DNA of 64,000 nucleotides from JAFAXA01 sp963777325 (GTDB taxonomy: Bacteria; Pseudomonadota; Alphaproteobacteria; Acetobacterales; Acetobacteraceae). The notes under the pieces are model-generated. The model saw only the letters and a list, made by a program, of their open reading frames with translations. It had not been told where the DNA came from and ran no database searches. How positions within the stretch are numbered: position 1 is the stretch's first letter; every line of letters starts with the position of its first letter. Positions 54,494 through 63,791 of this stretch are shown here, one piece after another. The DNA lies in contig CAVZQE010000022.1 in assembly GCA_963777325.1 (NCBI GenBank), forward strand, positions 372,001 to 436,000, given 5' to 3'. The translations under genes and the position numbers were made by a program.

Positions 54494-55984
54494 ATGGATA
54501 GCATGACGCCGGCGGCAGCCGAACCGCGCACCCATTCGCCGCCCGATCTCGCCGCGGCGGTGGACCGGCTGGACAAGGGCAGCGTCCTCGTCGTCGGCGA
54601 CGCCATGCTCGACCGCTACGTCTACGGCGCGGTCGAGCGCATCAGCCCCGAAGCCCCGATCCCGGTGGTGCGCGTCGAGCGCGACATCGCGATGCCGGGC
54701 GGCGCGGGCAATGTCGTCCGCAACCTGACCGCGCTCGGCGCGGCGGTCGCCTTCGTCTCCGTGGTCGGGGACGACCAGGCCGGCTCCGATCTCACGGGCC
54801 TGATCGGCGGCCAGCCGGGCGTCGAGCCGTGGCTGCTGGTAGAGGGCGGCCGGACCACCACCGTGAAAACCCGCTATTTCGCCAGCGGCCAGCAACTCCT
54901 GCGGGCGGACCAGGAGGATCGGTCGCCGATCCAGGACAAGCTCGCCGAACGGCTGCTGCGGATCGCTCGGGACGCCATGATCGCGACCAGCGTGACGGTG
55001 ATTTCGGACTACCAGAAAGGCGCCGTCACGGCCGCGACCGCGTCGGGGCTGATCGCCGCCGCGCGCGCGGCCGGGCGGCGGGTGATCGTCGATCCGAAGG
55101 GCTGCGACTACGCGCCCTATGCCGGGGCCGACGTCATCACCCCGAACCGGCGGGAGCTGTCCGAGGCCATGGGCATGCCCGTGGGCACCGAGGCCGAGAT
55201 CGACCGGGCCGCGCGCGCGCTGCGCGACCGCCACGATTTCGGCGCCGTGCTGGTCACGCGCTCCGAGGACGGCATGACCCTGCTGGACGGCGACGGCGCG
55301 CGGCACTTCCCGGCCGAGGCGGCGGAGGTGTTCGACGTCTCCGGGGCCGGGGACACGGTGGTCGCGACGCTCGCCGCCGGCCTCGCGGCCGGGCTCGATC
55401 TCCCGATCGCCGTGCGGCTGGCCAACATCGCGGCCGGCGTCGTCGTCGGCAAGATCGGCACGGCCGTGGCCCGCGCCTCCGACCTGCTCGCCGTGCTGTC
55501 GCCCCAGGGCGGGGCGCTGCGCAAGATCGTCACCCGCGAGACGGCGGCCGAGCAGGCGGAACGGTGGCGCCGCAAGAACTACCGGATCGGCTTCACCAAT
55601 GGCTGCTTCGACCTCCTGCATCCGGGACACGTGCATCTGCTGGAGCAGGCCCGCGCCGCCTGCGACCGGCTGGTGGTCGGCGTCAACAGCGACCAGAGCG
55701 TGCGCCGGCTGAAGGGGCCGCACCGCCCCGTGCAGCCCGAGGCGGCGCGGGCGGCGGTGCTCGGCAGCCTCGCCTCGGTCGATCTCGTCTGCATCTTCGA
55801 GGAGGATACGCCGGTCGCGCTGATCGAGGCGATCCGGCCCGAGTTGCTGGTGAAGGGCGCGGACTACACCGTGCAGACGGTGGTCGGGGCCGATCTCGTG
55901 CGCGGCTGGGGCGGTAAGGTCATGCTGGCCGATCTGATGCCCGGCCATTCGACCACGGCCACGGCCGCGCGCCTGCGCGGCTGA
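54494..55984 (+). CDS. hldE: Bifunctional heptose 7-phosphate kinase/heptose 1-phosphate adenylyltransferase
   Basis: Makes ADP-glycero-manno-heptose for LPS. The N-terminal PfkB-type kinase has VVGDAMLDRYVYGAVERISPEAPIPVVRVE, RYFASGQQLLRADQED and VFDVSGAGDTVVATLAAGLA (catalytic Asp). The C-terminal nucleotidyltransferase has IGFTNGCFDLLHPGHVHLLEQAR (His-x-Gly-His) and VGVNSDQSVRRLKGP. ATG 54494 is chosen because homologues lack the 47 repeat-coded residues from 54353. Intact. Confidence 0.9.
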   Translation: MDSMTPAAAEPRTHSPPDLAAAVDRLDKGSVLVVGDAMLDRYVYGAVERISPEAPIPVVRVERDIAMPGGAGNVVRNLTALGAAVAFVSVVGDDQAGSDLTGLIGGQPGVEPWLLVEGGRTTTVKTRYFASGQQLLRADQEDRSPIQDKLAERLLRIARDAMIATSVTVISDYQKGAVTAATASGLIAAARAAGRRVIVDPKGCDYAPYAGADVITPNRRELSEAMGMPVGTEAEIDRAARALRDRHDFGAVLVTRSEDGMTLLDGDGARHFPAEAAEVFDVSGAGDTVVATLAAGLAAGLDLPIAVRLANIAAGVVVGKIGTAVARASDLLAVLSPQGGALRKIVTRETAAEQAERWRRKNYRIGFTNGCFDLLHPGHVHLLEQARAACDRLVVGVNSDQSVRRLKGPHRPVQPEAARAAVLGSLASVDLVCIFEEDTPVALIEAIRPELLVKGADYTVQTVVGADLVRGWGGKVMLADLMPGHSTTATAARLRG

Positions 55985-56029
55985 GCGCCGGATCGCTGCC
56001 GCTCCAGCCCTCCGGCTTGCGTCCGCCCG

Positions 56030-56683
56030 TCAGCTCCCGGGCGGTCCGGTCCTCGCCGGATGGGGCGGCGCGACCTCGGCCGCGTCCTCCTCCGCCACCG
56101 GCAACGGCGGCGAGGCGGGCCGGATCAGCCACCATGGCAGCGGAGGTCGCGCCGCCGGGGCGTCGCACGCCGCCGCTCCAGCCCCGGTGTCGCCCGAATG
56201 GACCGCGCGGGGCCGGGCGCGAGGACGGCGCGGCAGACGCAACGCCGCCGGGGTTTCGATCGCGAGCATGTGGCACAAGGGGCGGAGGATGCGCCCCGCC
56301 CGCGGCGCTTGCGCGAGCAGCGCTGGCAGGCCGGGGTCGGCGAGCAGGGTCTCCACCTCCGCGCGGCCGAGCCGCGTCTCCAGCGCGGGCGCGAGCCTGA
56401 GCAGCCAGCCCGAACCGCCCGGCGGCCGCAGCGCCGTTTTCGCAGGAAGCGGCCGCGACGCGGTTTCCGCCCGCGCGCGAAGGACGGGCACGCGCCCGGC
56501 GTCCACCGCGGCGACGAGGGAATCGAAGCGCGCCAGCAGCCGCCGGAGCCGGGTCCAGGCAAGGAGGGTGAGAGCGGCATTTTCCAGATGCCCCGGCAGG
56601 CTGACCGTTAGCCCCCGGCACAGCAGACCGATCGCGGAAGCGAAGCGGGCGGAAAGGGTCGGTGCGGCGAGCGCGGCGGACAT
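56030..56683 (-). CDS. Uncharacterised protein, conserved-looking
   Basis: About 218 residues, family not recognised. The middle (LTLLAWTRLRRLLARFDSLVAAVDAGRVP, then LVRLAPALETRLGRAEVETLLADPGLPALLAQAPRAGRILRPLCHMLAIE) is helical, and the tail is Arg- and Pro-rich (RLPRRPRARPRA). No signal peptide; the start could also be 56719. Codon use looks real, and the intergenic spacing supports a gene. The function is unknown. It lies between hldE and mmcB. Confidence 0.5.
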   Translation of the reverse strand: MSAALAAPTLSARFASAIGLLCRGLTVSLPGHLENAALTLLAWTRLRRLLARFDSLVAAVDAGRVPVLRARAETASRPLPAKTALRPPGGSGWLLRLAPALETRLGRAEVETLLADPGLPALLAQAPRAGRILRPLCHMLAIETPAALRLPRRPRARPRAVHSGDTGAGAAACDAPAARPPLPWWLIRPASPPLPVAEEDAAEVAPPHPARTGPPGS

Positions 56684-56759
56684 GAACGAAGCAAGAACAC
56701 AACCGGCGCGCGATGTCAAGAGATATTCCTCGCGCGATGCCCACGCTGAGCGGCGCGGC

Positions 56760-57230
56760 CTACTCGGCGCGCAGCGCCGCCCGGCGGGCGGCCTGGCCCG
56801 CCGGATCGTCGATGCCGTGGAGCCGGCCGGCGGCGAGCATCGCGAAGCGGTGCAGCAGCGCCCGCCGTCGCGCGGGCGGCATCGGATGCGAGGGCGGCTC
56901 GCGCAGGATTTCCGCCTCGCGGTCGTCGGCGACGATCAGGCCGACATCGGGCGGCAGCAGCGTTGCATGCGGGAAGTCCGCATCCACCGCAAAGTAGAGC
57001 GCGTCGCAGAACGCCCGGTAGTCCGGCCATTTGTCGTCGGCCAGGAAGTCGCGCACGCCCGACTTCACCTCGATGCAGGTGAAACAACCGTCGGGGGCGA
57101 GGGCGAGGATGTCCGCCCGCCTGCCGTTCGGCAGCGGCACCTCGTGCAGCGGCGCCCAGGCGAGCTGGCCACAGAGCCGCGCGGCGGCGCGGCGGATCGC
57201 GAGCGACCGGTCGGGTAAGGTGATGTTCAC
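56760..57230 (-). CDS. mmcB: MmcB family DNA repair protein
   Basis: 156 residues. EVPLPNGRRADILALAPDGCFTCIEVKSGVRDFLADDKWPDYRAFCDALYFAV holds the Asp...Glu-x-Lys of a PD-(D/E)XK fold, and PHATLLPPDVGLIVADDREAEIL the second half. The family is SOS-linked and needed for imuB-dnaE2-type repair in alphaproteobacteria. ATG 57230 is divergent from the zincin gene. Intact. Confidence 0.85.
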   Translation of the reverse strand: MNITLPDRSLAIRRAAARLCGQLAWAPLHEVPLPNGRRADILALAPDGCFTCIEVKSGVRDFLADDKWPDYRAFCDALYFAVDADFPHATLLPPDVGLIVADDREAEILREPPSHPMPPARRRALLHRFAMLAAGRLHGIDDPAGQAARRAALRAE

Positions 57231-57322
57231 TCCCTGTTCCTACGGCAGCGGGCGCCGTTTTGGAACGTCCCTTGACGCAAACTGGCCTTGACGGAACCGG
57301 GCGCGGCTGTCCCGATAACCGG

Positions 57323-57727
57323 ATGAGCGAACCCGGCCCGCTCGTCGCCCCCGATCTCGAGTCCATCGTGGAGATGGCGGAGCGGTCGCTGTCCTCGATC
57401 CCGGCCCCGCTCGCGCGCCATGTGCGGGGTGTCGGCATCGTGGTCGAGGAACTGCCGGACGACGAGACGCTCGACGACATGGGCATCGAGAGCGCCTGGG
57501 ATCTCACCGGCCTCTATCGCGGCGTGCCGCTCACGCACCAGAGCGTCAGCGCCGTCGCCAGCCAGCCCGACATGATCTTCCTCTATCGCCAGCCGATCCT
57601 GCTCGAATGGATCGAGACCGGCGAGGATCTGCATCGCCTGGTGCGCAGCGTGCTGATCCACGAAATCGCCCACCATTTCGGCTTCAGCGACGCGGATATC
57701 GAGGCGCTGGAGCGGGAGGCTGGATAA
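57323..57727 (+). CDS. Small metallopeptidase (zincin, His-Glu-Ile-Ala-His-His)
   Basis: About 134 residues. VVEELPDDETLDDMGIESAWDLTGLYRGVPLTHQSV and MIFLYRQPILLEWIETGEDLHRLVRSVLIHEIAHHFGFSDADIEALE match the alphaproteobacterial 'metallopeptidase family protein' group with the His-Glu-x-x-His site. The start is MSEPG at 57323; the longer frame begins at 57260. Function unknown. Intact. Confidence 0.85.
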   Translation: MSEPGPLVAPDLESIVEMAERSLSSIPAPLARHVRGVGIVVEELPDDETLDDMGIESAWDLTGLYRGVPLTHQSVSAVASQPDMIFLYRQPILLEWIETGEDLHRLVRSVLIHEIAHHFGFSDADIEALEREAG

Positions 57728-57787
57728 GGCTCGACTGCGGCGATGCGCGTTCCATATTTGCCCACCTCTTCTAGACGCGGGACACCG

Positions 57788-58045
57788 ATGGCGCTCAGCC
57801 TGAAGGACAAGGAGACCGATCGTCTGGCGCGCGCCGTCGCGGCGCTGACCGGCGAGACGCTGACCGATGCCATCCGCGTGTCCCTCGCCGAGAGGCTAGA
57901 GCGCGAGCGGCTACGGCAGGGCCGGACCGCGCGGCTTGCCGATCAGCTGGAAAGGTTGGCACGGAAATGTGCCGCCTTGCCCGACCTCGACCCTCGCAGC
58001 CCGGACGAGATCGCCGGATATGACGAGAACGGCATGTGGCGCTGA
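57788..58045 (+). CDS. VapB-like antitoxin without a visible toxin partner
   Basis: 85 residues. MALSLKDKETDRLARAVAALTGETLTDAIRVSLAERLERERLRQ is the typical Rv0623/VapB-like N-terminus. The C-terminus (DPRSPDEIAGYDENGMW) resembles the toxin-binding tail. A VapC PIN-domain toxin would normally start within a few bases, but the frames after 58045 show none. The 180 bases to 58226 hold no recognisable gene. Confidence 0.78.
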   Translation: MALSLKDKETDRLARAVAALTGETLTDAIRVSLAERLERERLRQGRTARLADQLERLARKCAALPDLDPRSPDEIAGYDENGMWR

Positions 58046-58226
58046 CGGAACGGCATAGCGGGCGATTGTTTCGACCCTGCTCGCCGGCTCGACAGCGGCG
58101 ATCCAAAGAACCGCTTTCAGCCCCCGAGTTTGGCGCGGTTTTCCCCGTTGACATGGGGCAAGGCGGAGCCTGGAGCGGAGGAGAACCAACTGCCGCCCCA
58201 GCCTCACCGTTTCTGTGGTCTGAGTA

Positions 58227-59957
58227 TCAGTTCGGCAAGTTGGCCAGATCGCCGATTCGTTCGTCGATCTGAATGTCACGTTGCTCCTCTTTGAGGTCGC
58301 TCTGGAAGGCCGGGATATCGGCTCGACATTCGTAGCTGCTTGCTTGTGTCTCGTCTCCGCCCCGGTAACGAATGACTTTCGGGTAGGGACAGAGGGTCAG
58401 TTCACGCAGCACGCCTTGAGCCGGTGTGTCGTTGACATATTTGGTCGAAATCAGTGTCGCGGGTGGCGTTCCGTCCTCGACCCAGGCCTGCAGAGCGGCA
58501 ACGACGTCGTGCTGGGCGTCGATCGTGGTCGGCGGAGCCGACCCGCCGATCGTATTGGGCCCGGGTCCACCCCCGCAGTGACTCATACCGGGGGCCATGA
58601 ATACGCGATGGAAGCCCAGAGTTTTCCTAAGCGATTGCTGATCGAGGACAACGCTGTTGAAATAATCGATCGGCAACGTCTGTGCGTTCAGCGCGTCGGC
58701 CCAGCCCTGCGTGACGAGCAGCTTGCCGCCGCGACGCTGGAAGCGATGGAGATCCGGGCTGGTCGCGTTGATGAACGGGCTGAGTTTCTGATCCACCAAA
58801 GTGGCATCGGTGTCGAAGTTGAAAGTCGTCCAATCCCAGTTCGGATCGTTGAAGACGGTATTGGCGATGAGCGGCTGGGCATAGGCTCCTACCAGCGCCC
58901 CCTGGATCAGCGACCAGGTCTCCTCGCCCCCGGGAGAAAAGCCAGGGTAAAGCGTCAGGCCGGTAATCGGGTCCGTAACCGGCGAGTAGAGAGTTGCGGC
59001 CTCGGCGACTTGCGGCGCGGTAAGACAGGTCGCAGGATCCTGTCCGCTTTGGCATTGGAGCTGTGCCGGATCAAACCGGCAGCTTGAGGGATTGAGCAGG
59101 TAGCCTGCGGAAACCGCCGACTCGCCTCCGCACTGTTGCAGCACGGCCCGGTTGAGAAGATCGAGGGAGGCTTGCGGCAAAATCGCTCCCGGGTTCTTGG
59201 CCGGGAGGAGGCCGCCCCAGAAAAAACTCATCATCAAGTGGCTGTAATCCTGGCCGGGGGAGCCGGCGTGAATGCCGTCATAGTCGGACGGGTAGAACTC
59301 CGCCTCCTCCATCGCTTCGGCGCCGCCGGTAGAGCAGCCGTCGAAATACGAATGTTCCGCACCTTTTCCGTAAAAGGCATTGACGAGCTGCTTCGCGCTC
59401 ACCGTCATCAGGTGAATGGAGCTGTGGCCCCAGTCGATGAGCGAAACCTGGTTTTGCGCCCAACTCAGAACCTGGCCGATCTGACCGCTCGTGCCGCCGA
59501 CATGTCCCGTGTCCGTATTTGCCGTGGCGAAGCCCCGTTGCAGGGCGGTCGCCAGAGCGGAATAGACGATCGCTCCCCCGAAGCCGCCGTTGCCGACCCC
59601 CTCGAAGCGGCCGTTCCAGATATTCGGATCCGACGGCAGCCACACCTCAATCCCGACATTTTCGCCAGCTTGAGTACTCACCGACCCGACCACGCGACAG
59701 AAGGCGGGCAGGTCCGTAATCGCCGTCGTGCTTCCGGGCGGCGTAAACGAGCCGGCCGGAATAGATTGCGCAAGTGAGATCGTCGTGTCTGGCACCGAGA
59801 GGGCGGTCAGACTTTCGCATGACGACTGCGCCGCTGCGGGCTGGACGATGGCGCTTGCGGGCACGGCCGCAAGGCCGAGGACCGGCGCCACGACGGCGCA
59901 CGAGCATTCCAGCCAGCGGCGCGGGGTGCGACGTTTCGTAAGGCGACTTTGGACCAT
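58227..59957 (-). CDS. Tannase/feruloyl esterase family protein, exported
   Basis: About 576 residues. After a basic start (MVQSRLTKRRTPRRW) the hydrophobic CAVVAPVLGLAAVPASA is the signal peptide; ATG 59957 is preferred over 59999. NGRFEGVGNGGFGG, SYFDGCSTGGAEAMEEAEFYPSDYDGIHAGSPG (catalytic Ser, plus the Cys that forms the family's disulfide) and FMAPGMSHCGGGPGPN (catalytic His and second Cys) mark the fold. It cleaves aromatic esters such as gallate or ferulate esters, by family. Base composition is less GC-rich than neighbours. Intact. Confidence 0.85.
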   Translation of the reverse strand: MVQSRLTKRRTPRRWLECSCAVVAPVLGLAAVPASAIVQPAAAQSSCESLTALSVPDTTISLAQSIPAGSFTPPGSTTAITDLPAFCRVVGSVSTQAGENVGIEVWLPSDPNIWNGRFEGVGNGGFGGAIVYSALATALQRGFATANTDTGHVGGTSGQIGQVLSWAQNQVSLIDWGHSSIHLMTVSAKQLVNAFYGKGAEHSYFDGCSTGGAEAMEEAEFYPSDYDGIHAGSPGQDYSHLMMSFFWGGLLPAKNPGAILPQASLDLLNRAVLQQCGGESAVSAGYLLNPSSCRFDPAQLQCQSGQDPATCLTAPQVAEAATLYSPVTDPITGLTLYPGFSPGGEETWSLIQGALVGAYAQPLIANTVFNDPNWDWTTFNFDTDATLVDQKLSPFINATSPDLHRFQRRGGKLLVTQGWADALNAQTLPIDYFNSVVLDQQSLRKTLGFHRVFMAPGMSHCGGGPGPNTIGGSAPPTTIDAQHDVVAALQAWVEDGTPPATLISTKYVNDTPAQGVLRELTLCPYPKVIRYRGGDETQASSYECRADIPAFQSDLKEEQRDIQIDERIGDLANLPN

Positions 59958-60017
59958 TGTGTTCCTCCTTAGCTTTTCGGCTGCCCCTAGGCGGCGCATT
60001 GTGGTCAGCGAAGCGGG

Positions 60018-60329
60018 TCACTGCCGATCGGGCACCTCCATTTCCAGCAGCACCGCGCCCAAACACTTGCCATGCGCGTCGAGCGCCAGCGAGCGGGTGA
60101 CGCCGCCCGCGAGCGCGCCGTGCAGCACGAAGTTGAGCGCACCGAGGCCGGGCAGTTCGTGGCGGTCCACACGCTCCGCGCCGGTCGGCGCCAGATGCGC
60201 GCGCACGCGCTCGGCGGTCACGTGCTCGGCCAGGAACGCGAAGTCGCCCGGCTCGCGGGCGATGACGGAAATCTGCGAGACGTTGCCCTTGTCGCCGGTG
60301 CGGGCGTGGGCGAGTTCGCGGAGCTGCAT
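60018..60329 (-). CDS. AtuA-associated ferredoxin-like fold protein
   Basis: 103 residues: LRELAHARTGDKGNVSQISVIAREPGDFAFLAEHVTAERVRAHLA, then ALNFVLHGALAGGVTRSLALDAHGKCLGAVLLEMEVP. This matches the small AtuA-like domain that in other proteins is fused to the C-terminus of AtuA-family enzymes. The frame starts two bases after the AtuA-like stop, so the two gene products probably form one complex. Confidence 0.8.
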   Translation of the reverse strand: MQLRELAHARTGDKGNVSQISVIAREPGDFAFLAEHVTAERVRAHLAPTGAERVDRHELPGLGALNFVLHGALAGGVTRSLALDAHGKCLGAVLLEMEVPDRQ

Positions 60330-60331
60330 GG

Positions 60332-61672
60332 TCAGGCCACCTCCAGATGCACGGTCGGCCGGGCGAGATGTTGCGGCAGCAGGGTCGAAACCACCGCGAC
60401 AACCTCGCGCGCCGACTTCCAGGCGCCGCCGCCGCCGGCGGGTCCGTTCGTGTACAGCGATTCGACCTCGTTCCCGACGCGGACCGCCTCCGCCATGCTG
60501 TCCGTGCGGGCCGCGACCCGGATGCGCACCTCGCGCAAATCCGGCGCGGGGTCGGGCGCGCCGCCCTTGCGCACCGCATCGACGCCGATCAGCTCGAAGC
60601 GCGTTTCGGTCGTGGCGACTCCCGTCAAAAGAAGCCGTTCGCGCACGATGTCGAGCGCCAGCCGCGCCCGCCCGACGCAGCCCGGCCCGGCGTACGACAT
60701 CTGTCCTTCGCCCACGAAACTGTCGCGATAGCCCACGGAAACCTTGAGCGTCTCCGGCCGCGCCCGGCCCGCGCCGCCCGACACCGCGACCCGGTTCGGC
60801 GAGATCTCCTCGAACCGCACGCCCGAGAAATCGGCGGTGACGTCGGGTTGCAGATACGCGGCCGGGTCCAGCAGCTCGTACAGCAATTGCTCCTTGCAGG
60901 AGGCGACGCTGACCCTGCCGCCCGAGCCTTCCACCTTGGTGATGACGGCCGACCCGTCCTCGCCGACCTCCGCGATCGGAAAGCCGAGCCGCGCCAGATC
61001 GGGCACGTCCTTGTAGCCGGGATCGGCGAAGTAGCCGCCGGTGATCTGGCCCGCGCATTCCAGCAGATGCCCGACGACGGTGCCGCGTCCGAGCGCGTCC
61101 CAATCGTCCAGCGCCCAGCCGAATGCGTGGATCAGCGGTGCCAGAAACAGCGCCGGGTCGCCCACGCGCCCCGTCACCACCACGTCCGCGCCTTGCCGCA
61201 GCGCCTCCAGAATGCCGGCGACGCCCATATAGGCGTTCGCGGAGATCACGCGGTCCCCGAGATCGGCGACCGTGCCAGGCCGCTCCAGCAGCGGATACGC
61301 GCCGCCCGCCAGCAGGCCCAGCACGTCGTCGCCGCCGACCGAAGCGATCTTGAGGCCGCCGAGACCGAGCGAGCGTGCGACCTCCGCGACGGCGCTGGCG
61401 GCGCCGGCCGGGTTCGCCGCGCCCATGTTGGTGACGATGCGCACGCCGTTCGCGGCGCAAGGGCGAAGCACGGCCCGCATGCGGGCGACGAGCAGCGGGT
61501 CGAAGCCCGCCTCCGGATCGCGCAGCCGCTCGCCCTGCGCGAGCGCGATCGTGCGCTCGGCCAGGCACTCGAAGCCGAGATAGTCGAGGCGGCCGTGCTC
61601 GGCCAGTTCCACGGCCGGTTCGATGCGGTCCCCGGAATAGCCGGCGCCGGAGCCGATGCGGAGCGTGCGCAT
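60332..61672 (-). CDS. AtuA-like (DUF1446) acyclic terpene utilisation family protein
   Basis: About 446 residues, intact. LRIGSGAGYSGDRIEPAVELAEHGRLDYLGFECLAERTIALAQ, RIVTNMGAANP, SANAYMGVAGILEALRQGADVVVTGRVGDPALFLAPLIHAFGW and VTDPAAYLQPDVTADF-like sequence match DUF1446. The family is named from AtuA of the citronellol/geranyl pathway, but many members act on other acids; the real substrate is unknown. The small AtuA-like gene follows and a CitMHS permease precedes it by 12 bases. Confidence 0.82.
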   Translation of the reverse strand: MRTLRIGSGAGYSGDRIEPAVELAEHGRLDYLGFECLAERTIALAQGERLRDPEAGFDPLLVARMRAVLRPCAANGVRIVTNMGAANPAGAASAVAEVARSLGLGGLKIASVGGDDVLGLLAGGAYPLLERPGTVADLGDRVISANAYMGVAGILEALRQGADVVVTGRVGDPALFLAPLIHAFGWALDDWDALGRGTVVGHLLECAGQITGGYFADPGYKDVPDLARLGFPIAEVGEDGSAVITKVEGSGGRVSVASCKEQLLYELLDPAAYLQPDVTADFSGVRFEEISPNRVAVSGGAGRARPETLKVSVGYRDSFVGEGQMSYAGPGCVGRARLALDIVRERLLLTGVATTETRFELIGVDAVRKGGAPDPAPDLREVRIRVAARTDSMAEAVRVGNEVESLYTNGPAGGGGAWKSAREVVAVVSTLLPQHLARPTVHLEVA

Positions 61673-61684
61673 GCTTGTCTCTCC

Positions 61685-62989
61685 TCAGACCGGCAGAACC
61701 CCGAACAGCACGGCGGCGATGGTCATCGTGATGGATGCGCCGAGCAGCCAGGGAATGCTGAAGCGCTGGTGCGCGCCGAGATCGATGCCGGAAAGGCCGA
61801 CGATCAGGAACGTGGCGGGCGTCAGCGGGCTGACCGGGAAGCCGGTCGTCATCTGGCCGAGCAGCGCCGCCTGCGCCACATGGATCGGCGCGCCGCCGAG
61901 GCTCTGGCTCACCTGCGCCACCACCGGCAGCACGCCGAAGTAGAACGAGTCCGGGTCGAACAGCAGGCTGAGCGGCATCGAGAGCAGCGCCAGCACGACC
62001 GGGATCAGCCCGCCCGCGCCCGGCGGCACGTAGGCGACCGCCGCCTGCGCCATCGCCTTCAGCATGCCGGTGCCGGTCATGATGCCGGTGAAGGCGCCGG
62101 CCGCGAGCAGGATGCTCGCCATCAGCAGGGCGGCGCGGGCGTGCGCGTCGATCCGCGCCCGCTGCTCGGCGACGTTCGGGTAGTTGATGACCAGCGCCAG
62201 CACGACCCCGATCATGAACATCACTACCGGATCGACCCAGCCGCCGATCATCACGACCATGATGGCGAGGGTCAGCAGCAGATTGACCGCGAACAGGCGC
62301 GGCCGGCGCAAGGCCGCTTCCTCCGGCGTCAGCGGCTTGGCCCTGATCTCGGGCGCGGCCAGCGCGTCGCGGGCGGTGAGGCCGAGGCGGCGCTCCTCGC
62401 GCTTGCCGAGCCACCAGGCGGCCGCGAAGACATAAACGAGGCCGACCAGCTGCACGCCGATCATCGGCTCGAAGATCGCGCTCACCGGGATTTTGAGCGC
62501 CGCCGAGGCGCGCAGGGTCGGGCCGGTCCAGGGCAGGAAGTTGACCCCGGCCGCGAGCGAGGCGGCGCAGGCGAGAATGCGGCGGTCCATCCCGAGCGCC
62601 TCATACAGCGGCAGCATCGCCGGGATGGTGACGAGGAAGCAGACCGCGCCCGAGCCGTCGAGATGGATCAGCAGCGCGAGCAGGGCGGTGCCAGCGACGA
62701 TCCGCGCCGGCCGCGTGCCGACGGCCGCCAGGATGCGGCGGATGATCGGATCGAGCATGCCCGCATCCGTCATGATGCCGAAATAGAGGATCGCAAACAC
62801 GAACATACCCGCGACCGGCGCGATCCCCGAAATGCCGGTCAGGATGAACTTGCTCGTCGCCAGCCCGAAGCCGCCGATGAGCGCCCCGGCGATCGGCACG
62901 GCGATCAGCGCCACCAGCGGCGACAGCAGGTTGAGCATGATCGCGGCGAGCAGCACCAGGACCGTCAGCGTGCCGAGCAACGCCAGCAT
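61685..62989 (-). CDS. CitMHS-family citrate/dicarboxylate transporter
   Basis: About 434 residues, 11-12 helices. SPLVALIAVPIAGALIGGFG, HLDGSGAVCFLVTIPAMLPLYEALGMDRRILACAASLAAGVNFLPWTGPTLRASAAL and LSLLFDPDSFYFGVLPVVAQ are the family signatures. It probably imports a metal-organic acid complex for the AtuA-like enzymes it is grouped with, by inference. ATG 62989 is the start of a longer frame. Intact. Confidence 0.85.
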   Translation of the reverse strand: MLALLGTLTVLVLLAAIMLNLLSPLVALIAVPIAGALIGGFGLATSKFILTGISGIAPVAGMFVFAILYFGIMTDAGMLDPIIRRILAAVGTRPARIVAGTALLALLIHLDGSGAVCFLVTIPAMLPLYEALGMDRRILACAASLAAGVNFLPWTGPTLRASAALKIPVSAIFEPMIGVQLVGLVYVFAAAWWLGKREERRLGLTARDALAAPEIRAKPLTPEEAALRRPRLFAVNLLLTLAIMVVMIGGWVDPVVMFMIGVVLALVINYPNVAEQRARIDAHARAALLMASILLAAGAFTGIMTGTGMLKAMAQAAVAYVPPGAGGLIPVVLALLSMPLSLLFDPDSFYFGVLPVVAQVSQSLGGAPIHVAQAALLGQMTTGFPVSPLTPATFLIVGLSGIDLGAHQRFSIPWLLGASITMTIAAVLFGVLPV

Positions 62990-63096
62990 GTTTCCTCGCC
63001 CTTCGTTCGACCGGTCCCGATGACAGAAACGCGCGTCCGGCGCGACATGCAACAGATAAAGCGGTAGCGTTCGCGCATCAAGCGGTGGCCGCGATC

Positions 63097-63146
63097 TCTC
63101 TCCTCCGTCCCGCCGGCTCTCTCCTCCGTCCTCCGTCCCGCCGGCT
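63097..63146. repeat. Direct repeat of 20-28 bases between CitMHS and the lipoprotein
   Basis: CTCTCCTCCGTCCCGCCGGC occurs, then again with an extra CCTCCGT inserted. It lies in the 229-base gap between the divergent genes. It may be slippage or a regulatory duplication. Confidence 0.6.
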
Positions 63147-63218
63147 CGCCGGAACCGGCGGTTTCGGCCAGGCCGCGAAGTGTGGGATAAATCGGTGCTG
63201 TTGGAAAGGAAGCGACAG

Positions 63219-63764
63219 ATGCGGCGATCCGTCACGACGTGCCTGTGGGCGGCTTTGCTGTGCGGCTGCAACGGCCAGATCTATCACGGCCCCGCAAACC
63301 TCGATCGTCCGCCCTTCGACCCGGCGGGGAGCGACCCCGAGGAGGCCGGGATCATCTACTACCCTCGCGTCCAGATCCTGAAGACGACCACGACCACGGC
63401 GATCAACAAGTCCACGGGCCGATGCGAGACGACCGAAGCGGACGATATCATCACGGTCGCGGACACGACGAGACCGCAGCGGATGTATTACCGGCCGGCC
63501 TGGCTGGAGGCGTACAAGTTCAGCGCGAGCCTGAACGCGGACGGAACGCTCGCCTCGGTCGGCACCGAATCGACACCCGACCAGGGCAACACCGTGAAGA
63601 ACCTGGCCTCGGGATTGTCGTCGGTCGCGGAGGCCGCGAAGACCTTCGCGCTCCGCCCGCGCGGCCCCGTCCCCCAAGCCCGCGAGGAGTGCGAAGAGGG
63701 CGTGACCGTTCGCTATTCTCGCTTCGATCCGGGGAAGCTGCCGCTGAGCGGGTATCCAAGGTGA
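63219..63764 (+). CDS. Putative lipoprotein of unknown family
   Basis: MRRSVTTCLWAALLCGC is a lipoprotein signal with Leu-Leu-Cys-Gly-Cys; ATG 63219 is preferred over the frame start at 63180. The rest (about 165 residues) has IIYYPRVQILKTTTTTAINKSTGRCETTEADDIITVADTTRPQRMYYRPAWLEAYKFSASLNADGTLASVGTES, a beta-rich pattern, and a short C-terminal segment. I do not recognise a family. Confidence 0.6.
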   Translation: MRRSVTTCLWAALLCGCNGQIYHGPANLDRPPFDPAGSDPEEAGIIYYPRVQILKTTTTTAINKSTGRCETTEADDIITVADTTRPQRMYYRPAWLEAYKFSASLNADGTLASVGTESTPDQGNTVKNLASGLSSVAEAAKTFALRPRGPVPQAREECEEGVTVRYSRFDPGKLPLSGYPR

Positions 63765-63791
63765 GCGCGTCGGCCTCGGCACGGCAAAGCC

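Noticed and set aside
58036..58272. Toxin partner for the VapB-like antitoxin
   Set aside because: The 78-codon frame overlapping the antitoxin end has no PIN-domain acidic residues and ends inside the antisense esterase gene.
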